Shown piece after piece: positions 25,501 to 37,161 of a DNA stretch of 64,000 bases. The translations under genes and the position numbers were made by a program. This stretch comes from Erpobdella octoculata (taxonomy: Eukaryota; Annelida; Clitellata; Hirudinida; Erpobdellidae), in assembly GCA_963978895.1 (NCBI GenBank), contig OZ022242.1:18505477-18569476 (forward strand), given 5' to 3'. How positions within the stretch are numbered: position 1 is the stretch's first letter; each line of letters opens with the position of its first letter. The notes beneath the pieces are model-generated. The model worked only from the letters and a program-made list of their open reading frames with translations, made no database searches and was not told the origin of the DNA.

Positions 25501-28500
25501 CTCCATTGTGGACTCCGGACATGCTGGATGCGTTTTCGTATGTCTGACCTATGCAAGGACCACCAACAGACATAATTGTGACACACTTGAACTAACGAAC
25601 ATAGCAATCTTTGTCCACAATGTAGTTTTTTAGAATATTACGCTTGCATAATAATTTTTTATTGTAAAATTTTTGAGGCCCCAAAGCTCGGAGGCCCTGG
25701 CGCAGGTGCGCCACCTGCGCCATGGTTAATCTGCCACTGGCTGTTGCTATTAATGTTTCAGAAGTAAAATTGTAACAGACAATAAATACAATTCTATCTC
25801 TAAAAATACAAAAAAGTAAATATTATTTTTATATAATACATTATATGAGAAAGTGTTTTATTTCAATTTGATGTTCTGACAAGAAAATTTATAAAAAGAA
25901 CGTATTTGGGCAAATTATAAATGTTTTAATAATTCATAGGAAGTAACTCAAGTTTTTAAATGAATTATATAATCAGTAAAACTCATTCTATCAGTAATCT
26001 CGACTCAGCAGATTTTTTAACTTAAAGTTTGAAATGAATTATAATTAATGTATTTAAATTCAATTTGATTAATGTGGGATTTTATAAAGCTAAGCATAAA
26101 GATGTCACAAACAGTCAATTTGTCTCACGAATGATTGATGGGGAGATGAAATAAAAATAATTTTGGTTTTGTTATTTATTTCATTTATTGAGCACCAACA
26201 TAAGTATTAAACGTAAACAAAAGAAAATAACCAAAACGACAAGAAAAAATATAGAACCAAAATTTCAGAAAAAGAAAAAAAAATCGATTGGTTGAGAAAG
26301 AAATAAGGTGCCCAAAAGGTTCGTCCGAAGGGAATTCCTTCCCGCTTAATGGACAACCTTTACAAAAAAAACCAAATGAGCTGGTTGAGTTAAGACATTT
26401 CAAATAGTAGTTCAATAAACTTATCAAGGAAGAGACTGAAATTGGTATGCTAAGGTAATAGGCATTGAGTAGCTATGAGTGAGACAATAACAAGTAAGAT
26501 TTCAGAGCTTGCTTAAATAGCGAAATACGTTTCAAGGAGGAGACAGATATTGGAATGATTGAATAAATACGAGGGCCAGAGCATTTAATAGAGAATGTTT
26601 TAAGAGTTGTCCGAGCAAAATCCGTTCGAAAACAGCGACCGGGGCGCAGATCATAAGAATGAACATCAGATAATTTTACAAACATGTTATCGAATGATGA
26701 GGGTAATATAAAATTATCATATTTATACATGAAAATGCCAGTTTGGAAGAAATTAATCTGATAAATATTAAGAATGTTGTTGTTAGCCATTTGAATTTTA
26801 CAAGACGATGTGGGAGGCATGTGAAAAATAATTCGAATAATTCGCTTTTGCAAAATATGAAGAGGCTTTAAACGAGTTGAATAATTTGAGGCCCAGACAA
26901 TATTGCAGTATGATAAGTACGGAAATATAAGTGCATGGTATAACATCATAGAAATATTGGCATCAACAAACTGATGTATACGAGATAGCACTCCACAATT
27001 TTTTGCAACCTTAGATGTAACATGTTCAATGTGAGTTTTTAATGTAAGGTGTTCATCAAGCAACACACCCAAGAACTTGCAATAAGGAACCCGCAAAATT
27101 GGTATATCATCAATCTTCAGCTGACAATTACAGAAAGTATTTTTGTTTATATGGTGAAATAAAATGTAATTCGTTTTGCTAACATTTAAGGAAAGTCTAC
27201 TAGCAGAGAACCATTTAGAAACAGAAAGTAATTCACTGTTGGTATCGTAATATAAATTTTCTAAGTTATCGCCAGTCGCAAAGAGGTTAGTATCGTCCGC
27301 AAACAAAACAAATTCAAGGCGATCTGAAACTGAGCATAGGTCGTTAATATAGATGAGGAATAGAAGCGGTCCCAGCACCGACCCTTGAGGCACCCCACAA
27401 GTTACCTGCTTCATCGAAGAGATAGAGTTGCTGTACTGGACGCATTGTGATCTGCAGCTAAGATAGTCACTGAACCATGATAGTGGAGTTCCCCGGATTC
27501 CATAGTACCTCAATTTTTCCACCAGAATGCCGTGATCAACCGTATCGAAGGCTTTAGCTAGGTCCAGGAAGATGCCAACTACATATTTCCCACGGTCCAT
27601 GGCCTCGGCAATCTTTGAATGTAACATGACCAGTGGCATATAAGTTGAGTGATTTTTTCTAAATCCAAACTGATTTGGTGTAATAATGGAAAATTTATCA
27701 AGATAATTATAAAGTCTGGAGTGCATCACTCTTTCAAAAAACTTTGAGAAATAGCACAAGACAGATATTGGCCGGTAATTAGAAAAGTTTTCTTTTTTCC
27801 CAGATTTGTAAATTGGAATGACTTTGGCTGTTTTTAGTTGAGCGGGGAATACTCCTGAAGTTATTGAGCAATTTATTATGGCAGACAGAGGACTAGCGAT
27901 CGCCGTAATTGAACTTCGTGCGATGCATGGGTCGACTCCATCGGATCCGCAGCTGTGAGAGATCTTTAAGTCTGAAGCTATTTTGATAATCTCATCGGGC
28001 GTAGTGGGTGCAAAAAAAAAAGAGTGAGTCACAGGATTGCCAAGATATTTTTCAAACGTTGTATCCGGTGGGGATATCTTTCTTGCGAGGTTGGAGCCAA
28101 TATTAGAAAAGTAATTATTAAATGACTCAGCAATAACAGAGGAAGATGTCAATAGACTACCGTCATCCGTACAGAAAGTCTTGCATTGTTCCATGTTGGT
28201 CTTTTTATTTAAAATGTTCCCAATTAACTTCCATGTTCCTTTCATGTTGTTGTTGTTTAATTTAAACTTTTCGGAGTAGAATTGTTTGATGGTTTTTACC
28301 TTAGTTGATTTGAAGAGGTTTCTAAATGTAGTAAATTTCTGTTTGTTAGACGGAGATGGATTCCTGGTGTATGCTCGGTAAAGCGCATTTTTTTTCTTGC
28401 AGCTTTTCATAAGTTCAGGTGTCATCCATTCTTTATCAAACTTGTTAGGTCCGTTAGATTTGCCGCTGCAGCTCACCAGAGGAAAGGAATTATTATATAT

Positions 28501-31500
28501 CTCAAGGTATCTATTGATAAACATTGAATAGGCGGATGACGCGTCGCCACACTCGGCCACCTCTATTACCCTAGACCAATCGGCTCCATGCAGCGTTTGC
28601 TCAAAAATTTCTTTATTAACGAAACTCCTTCTTAAGGAAAAGACATGATTTTTTCCGACGCAATCAGGTGTCGATAATGTGGCAGAGAGAAAAATAGGGA
28701 AGTGGTCCGAGACATCATCGAGCACAATCCTGGCGAGAGTCTTCTGTAGTGGATAATTAGTAAATATATTATCAATTGCGGTGGCGGTTGAGGGGCATTT
28801 TCTAGTTGGCGTTGTAAAGGCTGGAAGAAGGCAGTGGGAAGCTAGTAAATTAAAAAACTCAGCTGTGAGTGAGTTCCATTCTTTGTCGAGAAAATCAATG
28901 TTGAAGTCGCCCAGTAGAAATATCTTCATATTTTTTCTGTCAACGTAATCCAAGATGTTACTCAGCTCTGCATTAAAAACACGTATATTGGTATCCGGTG
29001 GGCGATAGATTACTCCAACAGTAAAACTTCCAATTCCTCGACACTCCGCAGATATCAAGAGAATTTCAAATGAAGTAATATCAACACTCCAGGAACTAAC
29101 ATCAAGAACAGAATATTTTAAGTCAGAGTCAATAAAAAAACCAACTCCGCCACCTTTTTTCATAGATCTATGTCTGGATACGAAAACAAAGCCCGGTATT
29201 TCCACGCTCAAGGATGAATTGTCATCCAGCCAGGTCTCTGTAACCGCCAAAATCCTAGATCTACTCCAGTGAAGTAATATTGCTAAGTCATGCAATTTAT
29301 TTTTTAAGCTTCTGCAATTGACGTGAAGAAATGAAAAATGATCAGAAGCTAATCGACCGGTTAACTCGTTTAACTCATCAGAAGTAACATAAACATTTCT
29401 ATTATCATAGATTGGGTGGAAGATATTTTCATCAGGATCAATGTTATAATCAAACAAAGAACAGCTTCTTATAGACTTCAGTAAACTTAAACGTTCTTCT
29501 TCAGTGTTCGTCGTATCATAAGCCATTTTAACAAGTCTGTAACTTTTCAACCTCCTCGAGACTTAGGATTTTAATTGGCTTGTCAGATTCAACTCTTTTT
29601 GCAAAAACAACGCCATTCCATGTCCAGATGGAGGAGATTTTCTTTTCTTTGAGTAGTCTCCTGCCTCTCGAAAAGATTTCTGAGCACCTCTTAGTTAAAT
29701 GCTCGTTGATATAAATTTTATGTTTATCTTCTTGTTTGTGAAGTAGGCGTCTTGAAGAGTAAATTCGGTCTCTGACTGTCTTTGAAGCGAGAGTTATAAC
29801 TATCGGTCGTGGTGCGTTTTTAATGCCAGGTATTCTGTACCCGGCAGTGATATCCTTCATCGATATGTCGAGATCTAACTTCGTCCTGCAGCACTCCACG
29901 ACAGCACTCATTGTATCCTGCCGAGACATATGTTTAGAGGAATCACCTTCTCCAGCAGTCACACCCGAAGCCACCTCAGCGTAGGACGATTCAGGGATTC
30001 CGTGAATGACGAGATCGTTGCTTCTCAATTGCATCTCCAGTCTGTCAACTCGAATCTGTAGAGTTTTGTTTTCCTCCGTTATGGACTTTATTTTATCAAC
30101 CAGCGGCTTAATTTCGTCCTTTATCAGTTTTGTCACTGTCTCCAACATTAAGTTCTTCATCATTTCTTTAATGCCATGTTCCAGACTGGGAAGTATCTTT
30201 TCTTTAATCTTATCCGATAATGCTTCGATTGTTTTACCTTCCATTAACAAGTCCAGAACCTCCTCTTGCCTTTTCCGTGACATCACAGTATGTAGTACAA
30301 CTTACAGGAGTGGCAACAAACGACAACAGAACTAAACTCACTAAACTATTCAACAGTATTTGACAAAACCAGGTATCAAAATCAGATAAATTTTGTACCA
30401 ATAGTTAGCTTGTATTGAGACAAGTTCAGTCATATAAATTTTTACCAGATATGTTTACTAAAAACGAAATGTTATCGAAAAAAGTAATAGAGACTCAACA
30501 GCGACAACCGGCTCACAGCGCACTAGATGCATCAACATGTTTATTTTTTGTTTATTCAATTCACATGAACTTTTTCATTTAGTTTAGTCAAACAAACTGT
30601 TTAAACATCTTCAGTAATGAGTTTAGGCACATTAGTTCATTTGCAATTGAACTTAAAATTAAAATTGAATATTATTAACATTAATTGTAAAATGAAATTT
30701 GCAGTTAAACCATGTAGCTTAATTCAATACTAAAACATTGTTTAAATTCTAAGTTTATAAATAATTTAAAATATTAAAACTTATTGTGTATAATAATGAA
30801 GTTCAGCAAATTTGTTCAACTGCTATTTATTTATATAAAAGCAATGGGAATATAATTAATGAAGATGAGCACTGAGAAGTAATCACAAAAAATAAACTCA
30901 ACTATTAAGTTAAAAATATGGAAGATCAGAGTTAAAACTATATGCATTATTTTATTACTACTATAATATGTGCATTTTATTATATTACTACTATAATATA
31001 TGCATTTTATTATATTACTACTATAATATATGCATCATTTTATTACTACTATAATATATGCATTTTATTATATTACAAATACTTGCTCTTGGTTTTGCAA
31101 AAACAACATCAATAGATACAAATACGAATCAACTTATTGGACCTTTCAACCGATACCTCCCGATTCATACTGGCACAAGCATTCCTGGAAACACAGATTG
31201 GTTTTTAGGTAGTAATAAAAGTCTGTGGGTTACCCTCGACAATCACCCCAATATCAATAATAACATTTTATCTAAAAAAAATCACTCTAATATCAATAAT
31301 AACATTTTATCTAAAAAAAAACCGATTGAATTTCCACAAAGGGCAAAAAAATTATATGTAATAAGATACTGGTTTGATATTCTTCTGTTCTTTCTCTTCA
31401 CATTTATGAATAATTGCAAATTTTTTTATTAATTTAAAAAATATCTCTGATGTTTAGTTCACTGAAAATAGTTTAGTTTATTTTCATGAAAGAATTGAGA

Positions 31501-34500
31501 ATGTGGCTTTATTTGATTGGGGCTACTGAAAATAAACTTAGTTACACCATTTATATATTTTATTTCTTTAATAGTATAAGATATACCACTTGCTGAATTT
31601 AATGATGACTTGCTGAATTTAAAGATGACTTGCTGAATTTAATGATGACTTGCTGAATTTAATGATGACTTGCTGAATTTAATGATGACTTGCTGAATTT
31701 AATGATGACTCGCTGAATTTAATGATGACTTGCTGAATTTAATGATGACTTGCTGAATTTAATGTTGACTTGCTGAATTTAATGATCAATTTAAAGCAGC
31801 TTGTTATAAATTTCAACTCAACTAAAAATATTAAAAATTAGAAAAAATATTGTCTAAATAAAATTTTTGTTGCTGCATGTTTCAAATTCTCATTTAATAG
31901 GATATCAACATAATTCTATTTAGACTAACTTTTGAGAAAATGCATTAATATTAACTGGACTACATCTTCCTCCTAGCATTGCATAATTTATAATATAAAT
32001 CAAATATCATTGGTTATTATTTGTTTGGTAACTAGACTGATTGATATTATGTTTTATTACAAATTTATATTTATATTTTAGACAAAATCTCTAAAACTGT
32101 GAGTATCGAAGCATCAACAGTTGAAATAGTCGAGAGAGGGGTCAAGTTGAAGTTGACCGTGGTGGATACACCGGGGTTCGGAGATGGGATTGATTGCACC
32201 AACTGGTTGGTGGTTGTATATTTTGCTGGCTTTTGTAAAAGTGTTTTGAATGTTTGTTTTCTGGTCTCAGTGAATTACTGTTTTATGTGCCCATATATGG
32301 CATGCACTCATACACCCATTCTTCACCAACCACTCATTCATATGCCCAATATTTTCCATTGATTAATTCACATTCGAATTTTCCTTATTACAGCTTCAAG
32401 AGCATCATCCAGTACGTGGACCAACAGTTTGACAGGTTCCTTGAAGATGAGAGCGGACTGAACAGGAGAAACATCGTGGACTCACGGGTCCATTGTTGTT
32501 TCTATTTCATTGATCCCGTAGGTCATGGGTTAGTGGCTTTTGTTTTATTGGCTATTGTGGCTGTGATGATGATAATTATTTGGTGCCGTGATTGCCGACT
32601 CAGTGGAATTGAATGTGAACGTCAGACTTGAATGTGAACGGTTTAAGTTTAAACTCCCAGTTTCTGCCTAGTATCCCATGTTACCTGAGTGTTAGCTTGT
32701 TCTACCAGCTCTGCTAATTCAATAATATGTTTGCTAGTTATACATATTATATGAAGGAGGCAATCATCATAATTTTAACAGCTGGCATTATTACTATCAT
32801 GTCTACTACCATCATCATTATCATCACAATCCAGATTGAAGCCATTGGATGTGACATTCATGAAGCAGCTGGACAAGAAGATCAACATCGTCCCGGTCAT
32901 CGCCAAGGCTGATACTCTCACCAGGCAGGAGCTGGCCAGGCTGAAAAAGAGGGTTTGTTTTAATATTTTGTTGCAAATGTTGGTTTTTGTTCATAGTATT
33001 AGCTATTGCTGATTTGATTTGTACTTGTAGTTGAAATTAGTTTTAAACTTTACTTGGCTGATTTAGAGTTTTTGTAAAAGTGACTCACAATTTTTTAATT
33101 GAATTTTTTGAATTAATTGCACAATAATGGGCCTAATGAATGACTCAATGAATAAACAACAAAATATGACTAAATACTGTTTTTTAATATTAGAACATTA
33201 TTTTATAAACATCTTCAGATAATGGACGAGATAGCTCAGCACCAAATCTTCATCTACCCGATACCTGACTGCGATGATGACGAAGACGATGAATACAAAC
33301 AGCAGTGTAAACAGCTCAAGGTGTTTCATTTATTTTATTTTTCTGTCTTGCTTGTTCATTCTTTCATTCATTCTATTTTTTCGCTTGTGACCAAAGCAAA
33401 AAATGCTAATGTACATTAAATAATTATTGTTAGAAAACTATCTTAATCACTTCTTATCTTTAAAACAATTAGGATGCAGTGCCTTTTGCGGTTATTGGGT
33501 CTAATGCCACCATCGACGTGAAGGGTAAAAAGGTTAGGGGTAGAATGTACCCGTGGGGGGTCGTCGAAGTGGAGAATCCTGAACATTCAGATTTCATCAA
33601 ACTCAGAACGATGCTTGTGTGAGTACCTTTTTGTTTGCATTCTATCATAATTTTTGTTTGTTTGCATAAATTTAATTCAATTGTGAAATGGTTATTAGCA
33701 TTTTTACTTTTGTGTTCTGCATAAATTGATTCACTTGCTTATGTGTTCTGCATAAATTAATTCACTTGCCAATGCAGTGCCCACATGCAGGATTTACAAG
33801 AAGTGACACAGGAAGTACACTATGAGAACTACAGACTTTCGAAACTTGACAATCCGAAAGATGTTGTTGATGCAAGGTAAGCAATTTTTTTGATTAAATT
33901 TTTAGTTATTCATTTTATTAGTATTTATTTTTATATAATAAAATGCATTAATAAATTAAATTATTTTTTATTCACACAAAAGACCTAAGGATGACAAGAC
34001 CACTGAGAAGCAGTTGAGAGAGAAAGAGATGGAGGTTTGTGTCATTTCATTACAAAAAATAAATTTTTTGCTGATAAAAGTGAAAGTTAATTTTCATGTT
34101 GATCATCATTAGGACATTTTGTTTATTCTACAAACACTGATTATGATAACTAGTATAATTCCACTAATTATATAGCACTTCTTAAAATGCAACCTCAATT
34201 TTTTAATGATTTTTTTTCAAGATTATCGGAAGTTCATTTGATGTTGATTTCTGCTATGTATATATATTAATTTTATAACAATAAAATTAACTGATGGCGA
34301 ATATCCACTCGTCTCTCTAGTAGAGTGAAGCATGAGGCACATGTTTCCTCAACTAGTGCATGTGATGGATGTTTTCTTCCTTTCTGGTGATAAAATCATA
34401 AGAAATTGTGTATGCATATGAATATATGTAGCTTAGTTTCCACGATGACCAGAATATAAATGACCCACATCAAGCATTGGAATTGCCAAAATTAAATCAG

Positions 34501-35291
34501 ATTATGAGGAAAGTGAAACAAACTGACATCTTTAATGAAGTTCCATGTGATGACAACTTTATAAATTCGTCCCAGTCTTTGAGAAGCTGGAAGTTCTTAA
34601 ATTAAAACGAGAGAACTTTATTAAATTTATTGTTTCATCTCTCTTTTATTGATTTCTATAAAAAAAAGAGTTTTCCTTGTGAAAACTCCTCTTGCTTCAA
34701 ACAGATTTTTAATTGAAGCAATTTACATGTCTGTAAATAAAGTAAATTTTTTATGCAGGCTTTAACTTCATCAAACCCTGTGCGAGCAAAGCCACGGGTA
34801 ACTGCTAATATAAAATTAAATTAAATTTATCGTACTAAGAACTGCTTCCGGATGCTTGAGCTTTTCATCACGGTCAATCATAGCACTTATCAAATCCTTA
34901 AAGTTTTACAAGTTTATATTTAATTAGCTTGTTTATTTGTTTTATTAATGTTCTATATTAAAAATTGAACATGTTTCTTTAAGGGTTTTTTATATTAAAT
35001 ATTTTATATTTTTATTTAAGATAATCTAGCTCATATATTTGAATATGTTATATATCATTCAAGTGTATTTGTTTATCTGCATTATTGCTATGGTAATTTA
35101 ATAGCTGATTGCTTACTTGCTGGTTATTTTCTTTTATTAAATAATATTTTGTTTATAATTATCTAAATTACCAGCTGAAGCGCATGCAAGCAATGCTGGC
35201 ACAGATGCAAGCCCAGCTGCAGGCCGGCTCCACACAGTCGATCAACAGCACCAACTCTTCCACCAGACAGGGCAACATCATCTCTCATTAA
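21457..35291 (+). CDS. SEPTIN2: Septin GTPase, SEPTIN2 group, ten exons
   Basis: Septins are GTP-binding proteins that form hetero-oligomeric filaments at the cortex and in cytokinesis. Exons: 21457-21562, 21794-21880, 32082-32205, 32394-32528, 32835-32952, 33219-33320, 33473-33618, 33778-33876, 33983-34034, 35175-35291 (TAA). All borders are AG/GT and all phases agree, giving 361 codons apart from the start. Visible signatures: [20 protein letters not shown] (polybasic N-terminal segment), GESGLGKS (P-loop, across an exon border), DTPGFGD (G3), AKAD (G4), GSN, the septin unique element around [17 protein letters not shown], and a short C-terminal coiled coil rich in M, Q and K. The [14 protein letters not shown] switch region and HCCFYFIDP place it with SEPTIN1/2/4/5. 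The first coding exon (probably about ten residues) was not found. The 10.2 kb intron between exons 2 and 3 contains a hAT element and a complete LINE. Confidence 0.93.
21881..23165. other. Septin intron, low-complexity part
   Basis: Contains short GT-rich runs and, at 22485-22568, a (TATC)n tract that switches to (TGTC)n. No gene. Confidence 0.6.
22485..22568. repeat. (TATC)n/(TGTC)n compound microsatellite
   Basis: About 14 TATC units followed by about 7 TGTC units. Confidence 0.95.
23166..23302. repeat. 27-bp minisatellite, about 5 copies
   Basis: The unit GTAATTCTAGTAAAGAGTAG plus AGTAATA repeats nearly without change. Confidence 0.95.
23746..25739 (-). mobile_element. hAT transposon (ZMYM1-like) with perfect 8-bp target duplication
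   Basis: The element starts CAGGGCCGGATTAAC and ends with the complement of CAGTGGCAGATTAACC; it is flanked by GCTGTTGC on both sides (23738-23745 and 25740-25747), the 8 bp duplication expected for hAT. The - strand holds remains of the transposase: 25573-25073 ([26 protein letters not shown]) and 24896-24432 ([34 protein letters not shown]), the latter being the dimerisation domain. This resembles the ZMYM1/P52rIPK-like branch. The reading frame is broken and the N-terminal part is missing, so the copy is dead. An L2-like LINE fragment is nested at about 23890-24385. Confidence 0.88.
23890..24385 (+). mobile_element. L2-like LINE 3' end nested in hAT element
   Basis: The + strand reads like the C-terminal part of an L2 reverse-transcriptase protein ([14 protein letters not shown]... 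with SPLYLTNLI). About 95 bp near the start is duplicated in tandem (about 23890-23990 and 23991-24083). The 3' end is a short (TTGAT)n tract at about 24360-24375, typical of L2 tails. Confidence 0.7.
25748..26167. other. AT-rich intron stretch between hAT element and LINE
   Basis: I see no gene or repeat. Confidence 0.55.
26473..29550 (-). CDS. LINE ORF2: endonuclease-reverse transcriptase
   Basis: The 1025-residue frame has an apurinic-like endonuclease (about residues 70-290) with [42 protein letters not shown] and DVSDHFPIF, then a reverse transcriptase (about 490-760) with [46 protein letters not shown] and the catalytic LFADDTNLF, then a thumb and a C-terminal region. No RNase H domain is seen, which fits the CR1/Jockey group. 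The listed start at 29550 overlaps the end of ORF1; the second methionine (ATG at 29526-29524) follows the ORF1 stop by one base and is a likelier start. Confidence 0.92.
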   Translation of the reverse strand: MKSYRLVKMAYDTTNTEEERLSLLKSIRSCSLFDYNIDPDENIFHPIYDNRNVYVTSDELNELTGRLASDHFSFLHVNCRSLKNKLHDLAILLHWSRSRILAVTETWLDDNSSLSVEIPGFVFVSRHRSMKKGGGVGFFIDSDLKYSVLDVSSWSVDITSFEILLISAECRGIGSFTVGVIYRPPDTNIRVFNAELSNILDYVDRKNMKIFLLGDFNIDFLDKEWNSLTAEFFNLLASHCLLPAFTTPTRKCPSTATAIDNIFTNYPLQKTLARIVLDDVSDHFPIFLSATLSTPDCVGKNHVFSLRRSFVNKEIFEQTLHGADWSRVIEVAECGDASSAYSMFINRYLEIYNNSFPLVSCSGKSNGPNKFDKEWMTPELMKSCKKKNALYRAYTRNPSPSNKQKFTTFRNLFKSTKVKTIKQFYSEKFKLNNNNMKGTWKLIGNILNKKTNMEQCKTFCTDDGSLLTSSSVIAESFNNYFSNIGSNLARKISPPDTTFEKYLGNPVTHSFFFAPTTPDEIIKIASDLKISHSCGSDGVDPCIARSSITAIASPLSAIINCSITSGVFPAQLKTAKVIPIYKSGKKENFSNYRPISVLCYFSKFFERVMHSRLYNYLDKFSIITPNQFGFRKNHSTYMPLVMLHSKIAEAMDRGKYVVGIFLDLAKAFDTVDHGILVEKLRYYGIRGTPLSWFSDYLSCRSQCVQYSNSISSMKQVTCGVPQGSVLGPLLFLIYINDLCSVSDRLEFVLFADDTNLFATGDNLENLYYDTNSELLSVSKWFSASRLSLNVSKTNYILFHHINKNTFCNCQLKIDDIPILRVPYCKFLGVLLDEHLTLKTHIEHVTSKVAKNCGVLSRIHQFVDANISMMLYHALIFPYLSYCNIVWASNYSTRLKPLHILQKRIIRIIFHMPPTSSCKIQMANNNILNIYQINFFQTGIFMYKYDNFILPSSFDNMFVKLSDVHSYDLRPGRCFRTDFARTTLKTFSIKCSGPRIYSIIPISVSSLKRISLFKQALKSYLLLSHS
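29528..30286 (-). CDS. LINE ORF1: coiled-coil RNA-binding protein
   Basis: A 252-residue protein with a predicted helical, coiled-coil N-terminal half (about residues 10-90, rich in K, E, I and L), then [13 protein letters not shown] and a basic C-terminal half with a GYRIPG...RPIVITLAS segment. This is the usual order in ORF1 proteins of L1- and CR1-type LINEs, which bind the element RNA. It ends with TAA directly before the likely ORF2 start. Confidence 0.85.
   Translation of the reverse strand: MMSRKRQEEVLDLLMEGKTIEALSDKIKEKILPSLEHGIKEMMKNLMLETVTKLIKDEIKPLVDKIKSITEENKTLQIRVDRLEMQLRSNDLVIHGIPESSYAEVASGVTAGEGDSSKHMSRQDTMSAVVECCRTKLDLDISMKDITAGYRIPGIKNAPRPIVITLASKTVRDRIYSSRRLLHKQEDKHKIYINEHLTKRCSEIFSRGRRLLKEKKISSIWTWNGVVFAKRVESDKPIKILSLEEVEKLQTC
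30540..31585. repeat. AT-rich intron stretch with short tandem repeats
   Basis: About 30945-31070 carries four to five copies of a roughly 32 bp unit around ACTACTATAATATATGCATT. At about 31245-31322 a 36 bp segment (ATCAATAATAACATTTTATC with a run of A) is duplicated. No gene. Confidence 0.7.
31588..31786. repeat. 20-bp minisatellite, about 10 copies
   Basis: Unit TGATGACTTGCTGAATTTAA, with very few substitutions. It lies 300 bp upstream of the third recognised septin exon. Confidence 0.97.
34035..35174 (+). other. Last septin intron, with a Helitron-like 3' end
   Basis: At about 34770-34808 the sequence CCCTGTG...CACGGGTAACTGCTAAT forms a hairpin followed by CTAAT, which fits the Helitron 3' pattern. 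No 5' end or helicase gene is seen. Confidence 0.45.
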
Positions 35292-37152
35292 TCGATCAGC
35301 TGACTAATCACTTATTCAATTAATACATTAATAATTAATAAGGTGACCAATTTATGAAACTGTTATTAGCATTTTTACTCTGTGTTCTGCTTTAATTACA
35401 TACATGTTTATGTAATTGTTCTGTCTTTTAGTCAGTTGGGAGTCATTCGTTTGTTTTTTTTTACTCCTATGACTATTATGATAATATATATGACTATATA
35501 TATAATAATAGTTATTATTATATCTATATATACTTATAGCTTTTGTTCTGATTGTCATGTGCAATTGGTGCTTTGGGTTGATTGTCATAAATATAAATCC
35601 TATCTTTCTTTTTTTTAAGAGTTTTTTTTATTCATTCCTAAATTGTGTGTTAATTAAAGTTTTGAGAATGGGAACAAGTAATCATCATTTAATAAATAAT
35701 TCAATTTGTCCATTTGTTTTATGTACATCATATGTATCATGTTCATACTATGTATCATGTCCATCATGTGTATTGTGTACATCTTACTTATTATGTACGT
35801 GGTGTTATTTACAATTTATTTTTCATGTACATCTTACGTAAGTGGCCATCTTATGTATCATGTGCTTCTTACGTACGTGGCCATCTTATGTATCATGTAC
35901 ATCCTATGTATCGTGTGCATCTACTTTTCAGCTGGTTCAGGATTTTTTTGCTCTTTTGTCTGTCTAGGGTTATGTTTGCTTGTTTGTCACATACAAATGC
36001 CATTATTTTGAATATAAAACAACTTCTAATTTTATCTTTTTCTATTTTTTTTTAAATTTTTATAAAAATCTCACATTAAATAAGAGATAAAATCCATTAA
36101 TATGAACCACCTGCTTTCCTGTTTGACCTGGGTTAAACTGAAGGTTAAAAACAAAATAATTTTTATCTTTAATGAAATGGAACCTCTTGTATCCAGTGTG
36201 TCTCTTGGAGTGATTTATGGTTGTCATCACCACGAATCATCTATTTAATCAATCTGAAAATTATTTCATATTATTTGAGAAAGGTTAATCAAGATGCACA
36301 TTTCTTATTGTCATGGAGTCAGTATATTTTCCTGGTTTTTTAAGTTATGTTTCCTAAATTTCTTTTTATCTTTCTTCTTTCAATCACGTTTGCATTGAAG
36401 ATTTCAAATTTCTAAGTTATTGTGCCTGATCCATTTGATTGAAAACCAAGAAAAAATAGGAAGTCTTTCCATTTGTACTGAACAAATCAATTTATTTTCT
36501 TGGGTGATACATCTATGAAAGGTTACCCCCCCCCTTTATCTTCAGTTAATTTCTCAGCCGTTACAATCTCGTGAACAATTTGATTTTTTGTGATCGATCA
36601 AACTGTTGTTATATCTGTAATCATGTTGTGGAGATGAATTCAATGAAAGACTTCTTGAATCAAAACAAAATCTCTGATGATTATTTATGCCTGCTTGTTA
36701 ATATTATTATTATAAATATAAGAATGATATATTTTTATATTTCTTTTTATTATAATGCTTTGTGCCTCAATCACTATTTTTTTAAGTTTTAATTTGCACT
36801 AATTATTCTTTTTATTTCAATCCCATGTGTGTACACACATGCCTATAGCTCACATGCATAGACACTTACACAAACACTAGGTACACACGGGGATAACCAC
36901 GTTCATGCGTCAAGAGTATTTTCTTGCCATGCTGTCGTTTGTGTCTGCACTCGTAAGTTGACAATTTGTTAAGGATGAAAAATTTCCATGGAACATATTC
37001 AAAAAGTTTTGTTCTGCATAAACAAGAAATATTTGCTTGCACTTACATTTTAGCTTTTATCATGTCGCAATATCTTTTTAGTTTTTACTAAATAATGTTT
37101 TCTGCCTTGCGTTCTGTTTAATTTAATAAAATGTTAAGAATGTTTTTAAATC
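35292..37152. other. Septin 3' flank and intergenic DNA
   Basis: Directly follows the septin stop, so the first part is probably 3' UTR; AATAAA occurs at about 35690. Between 35715 and 35930 a low-complexity stretch of ATGTACATCAT-like words gives spurious Tyr/His/Cys-rich ORFs. No other gene. Confidence 0.55.
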
Positions 37153-37161
37153 TTTTAACTT

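Larger units (their letters stand above)
26168..30500 (-). mobile_element. Full-length-looking CR1/Jockey-type LINE in septin intron
   Basis: A non-LTR retrotransposon in antisense to the septin gene, with two intact ORFs (30286-29528 and 29550-26473). The 3' untranslated part runs to about 26168, ending in AATAAATGAAATAAATAAC on the - strand. The 5' limit is not sharply defined; about 200 bp of leader is likely. No target duplication was recognised. Both ORFs are uninterrupted, so the insertion is recent relative to every other LINE in the window. Confidence 0.85.

Noticed and set aside
26185..26427. 80-residue ORF downstream of LINE ORF2
   Set aside because: Lies in the LINE 3' untranslated part; hydrophobic run from AT-rich sequence, no sign of selection.
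35706..36055. Cys/His/Tyr-rich ORFs after the septin gene
   Set aside because: Arise from repeated ATGTACATCAT-like words; no initiation context, no domain.
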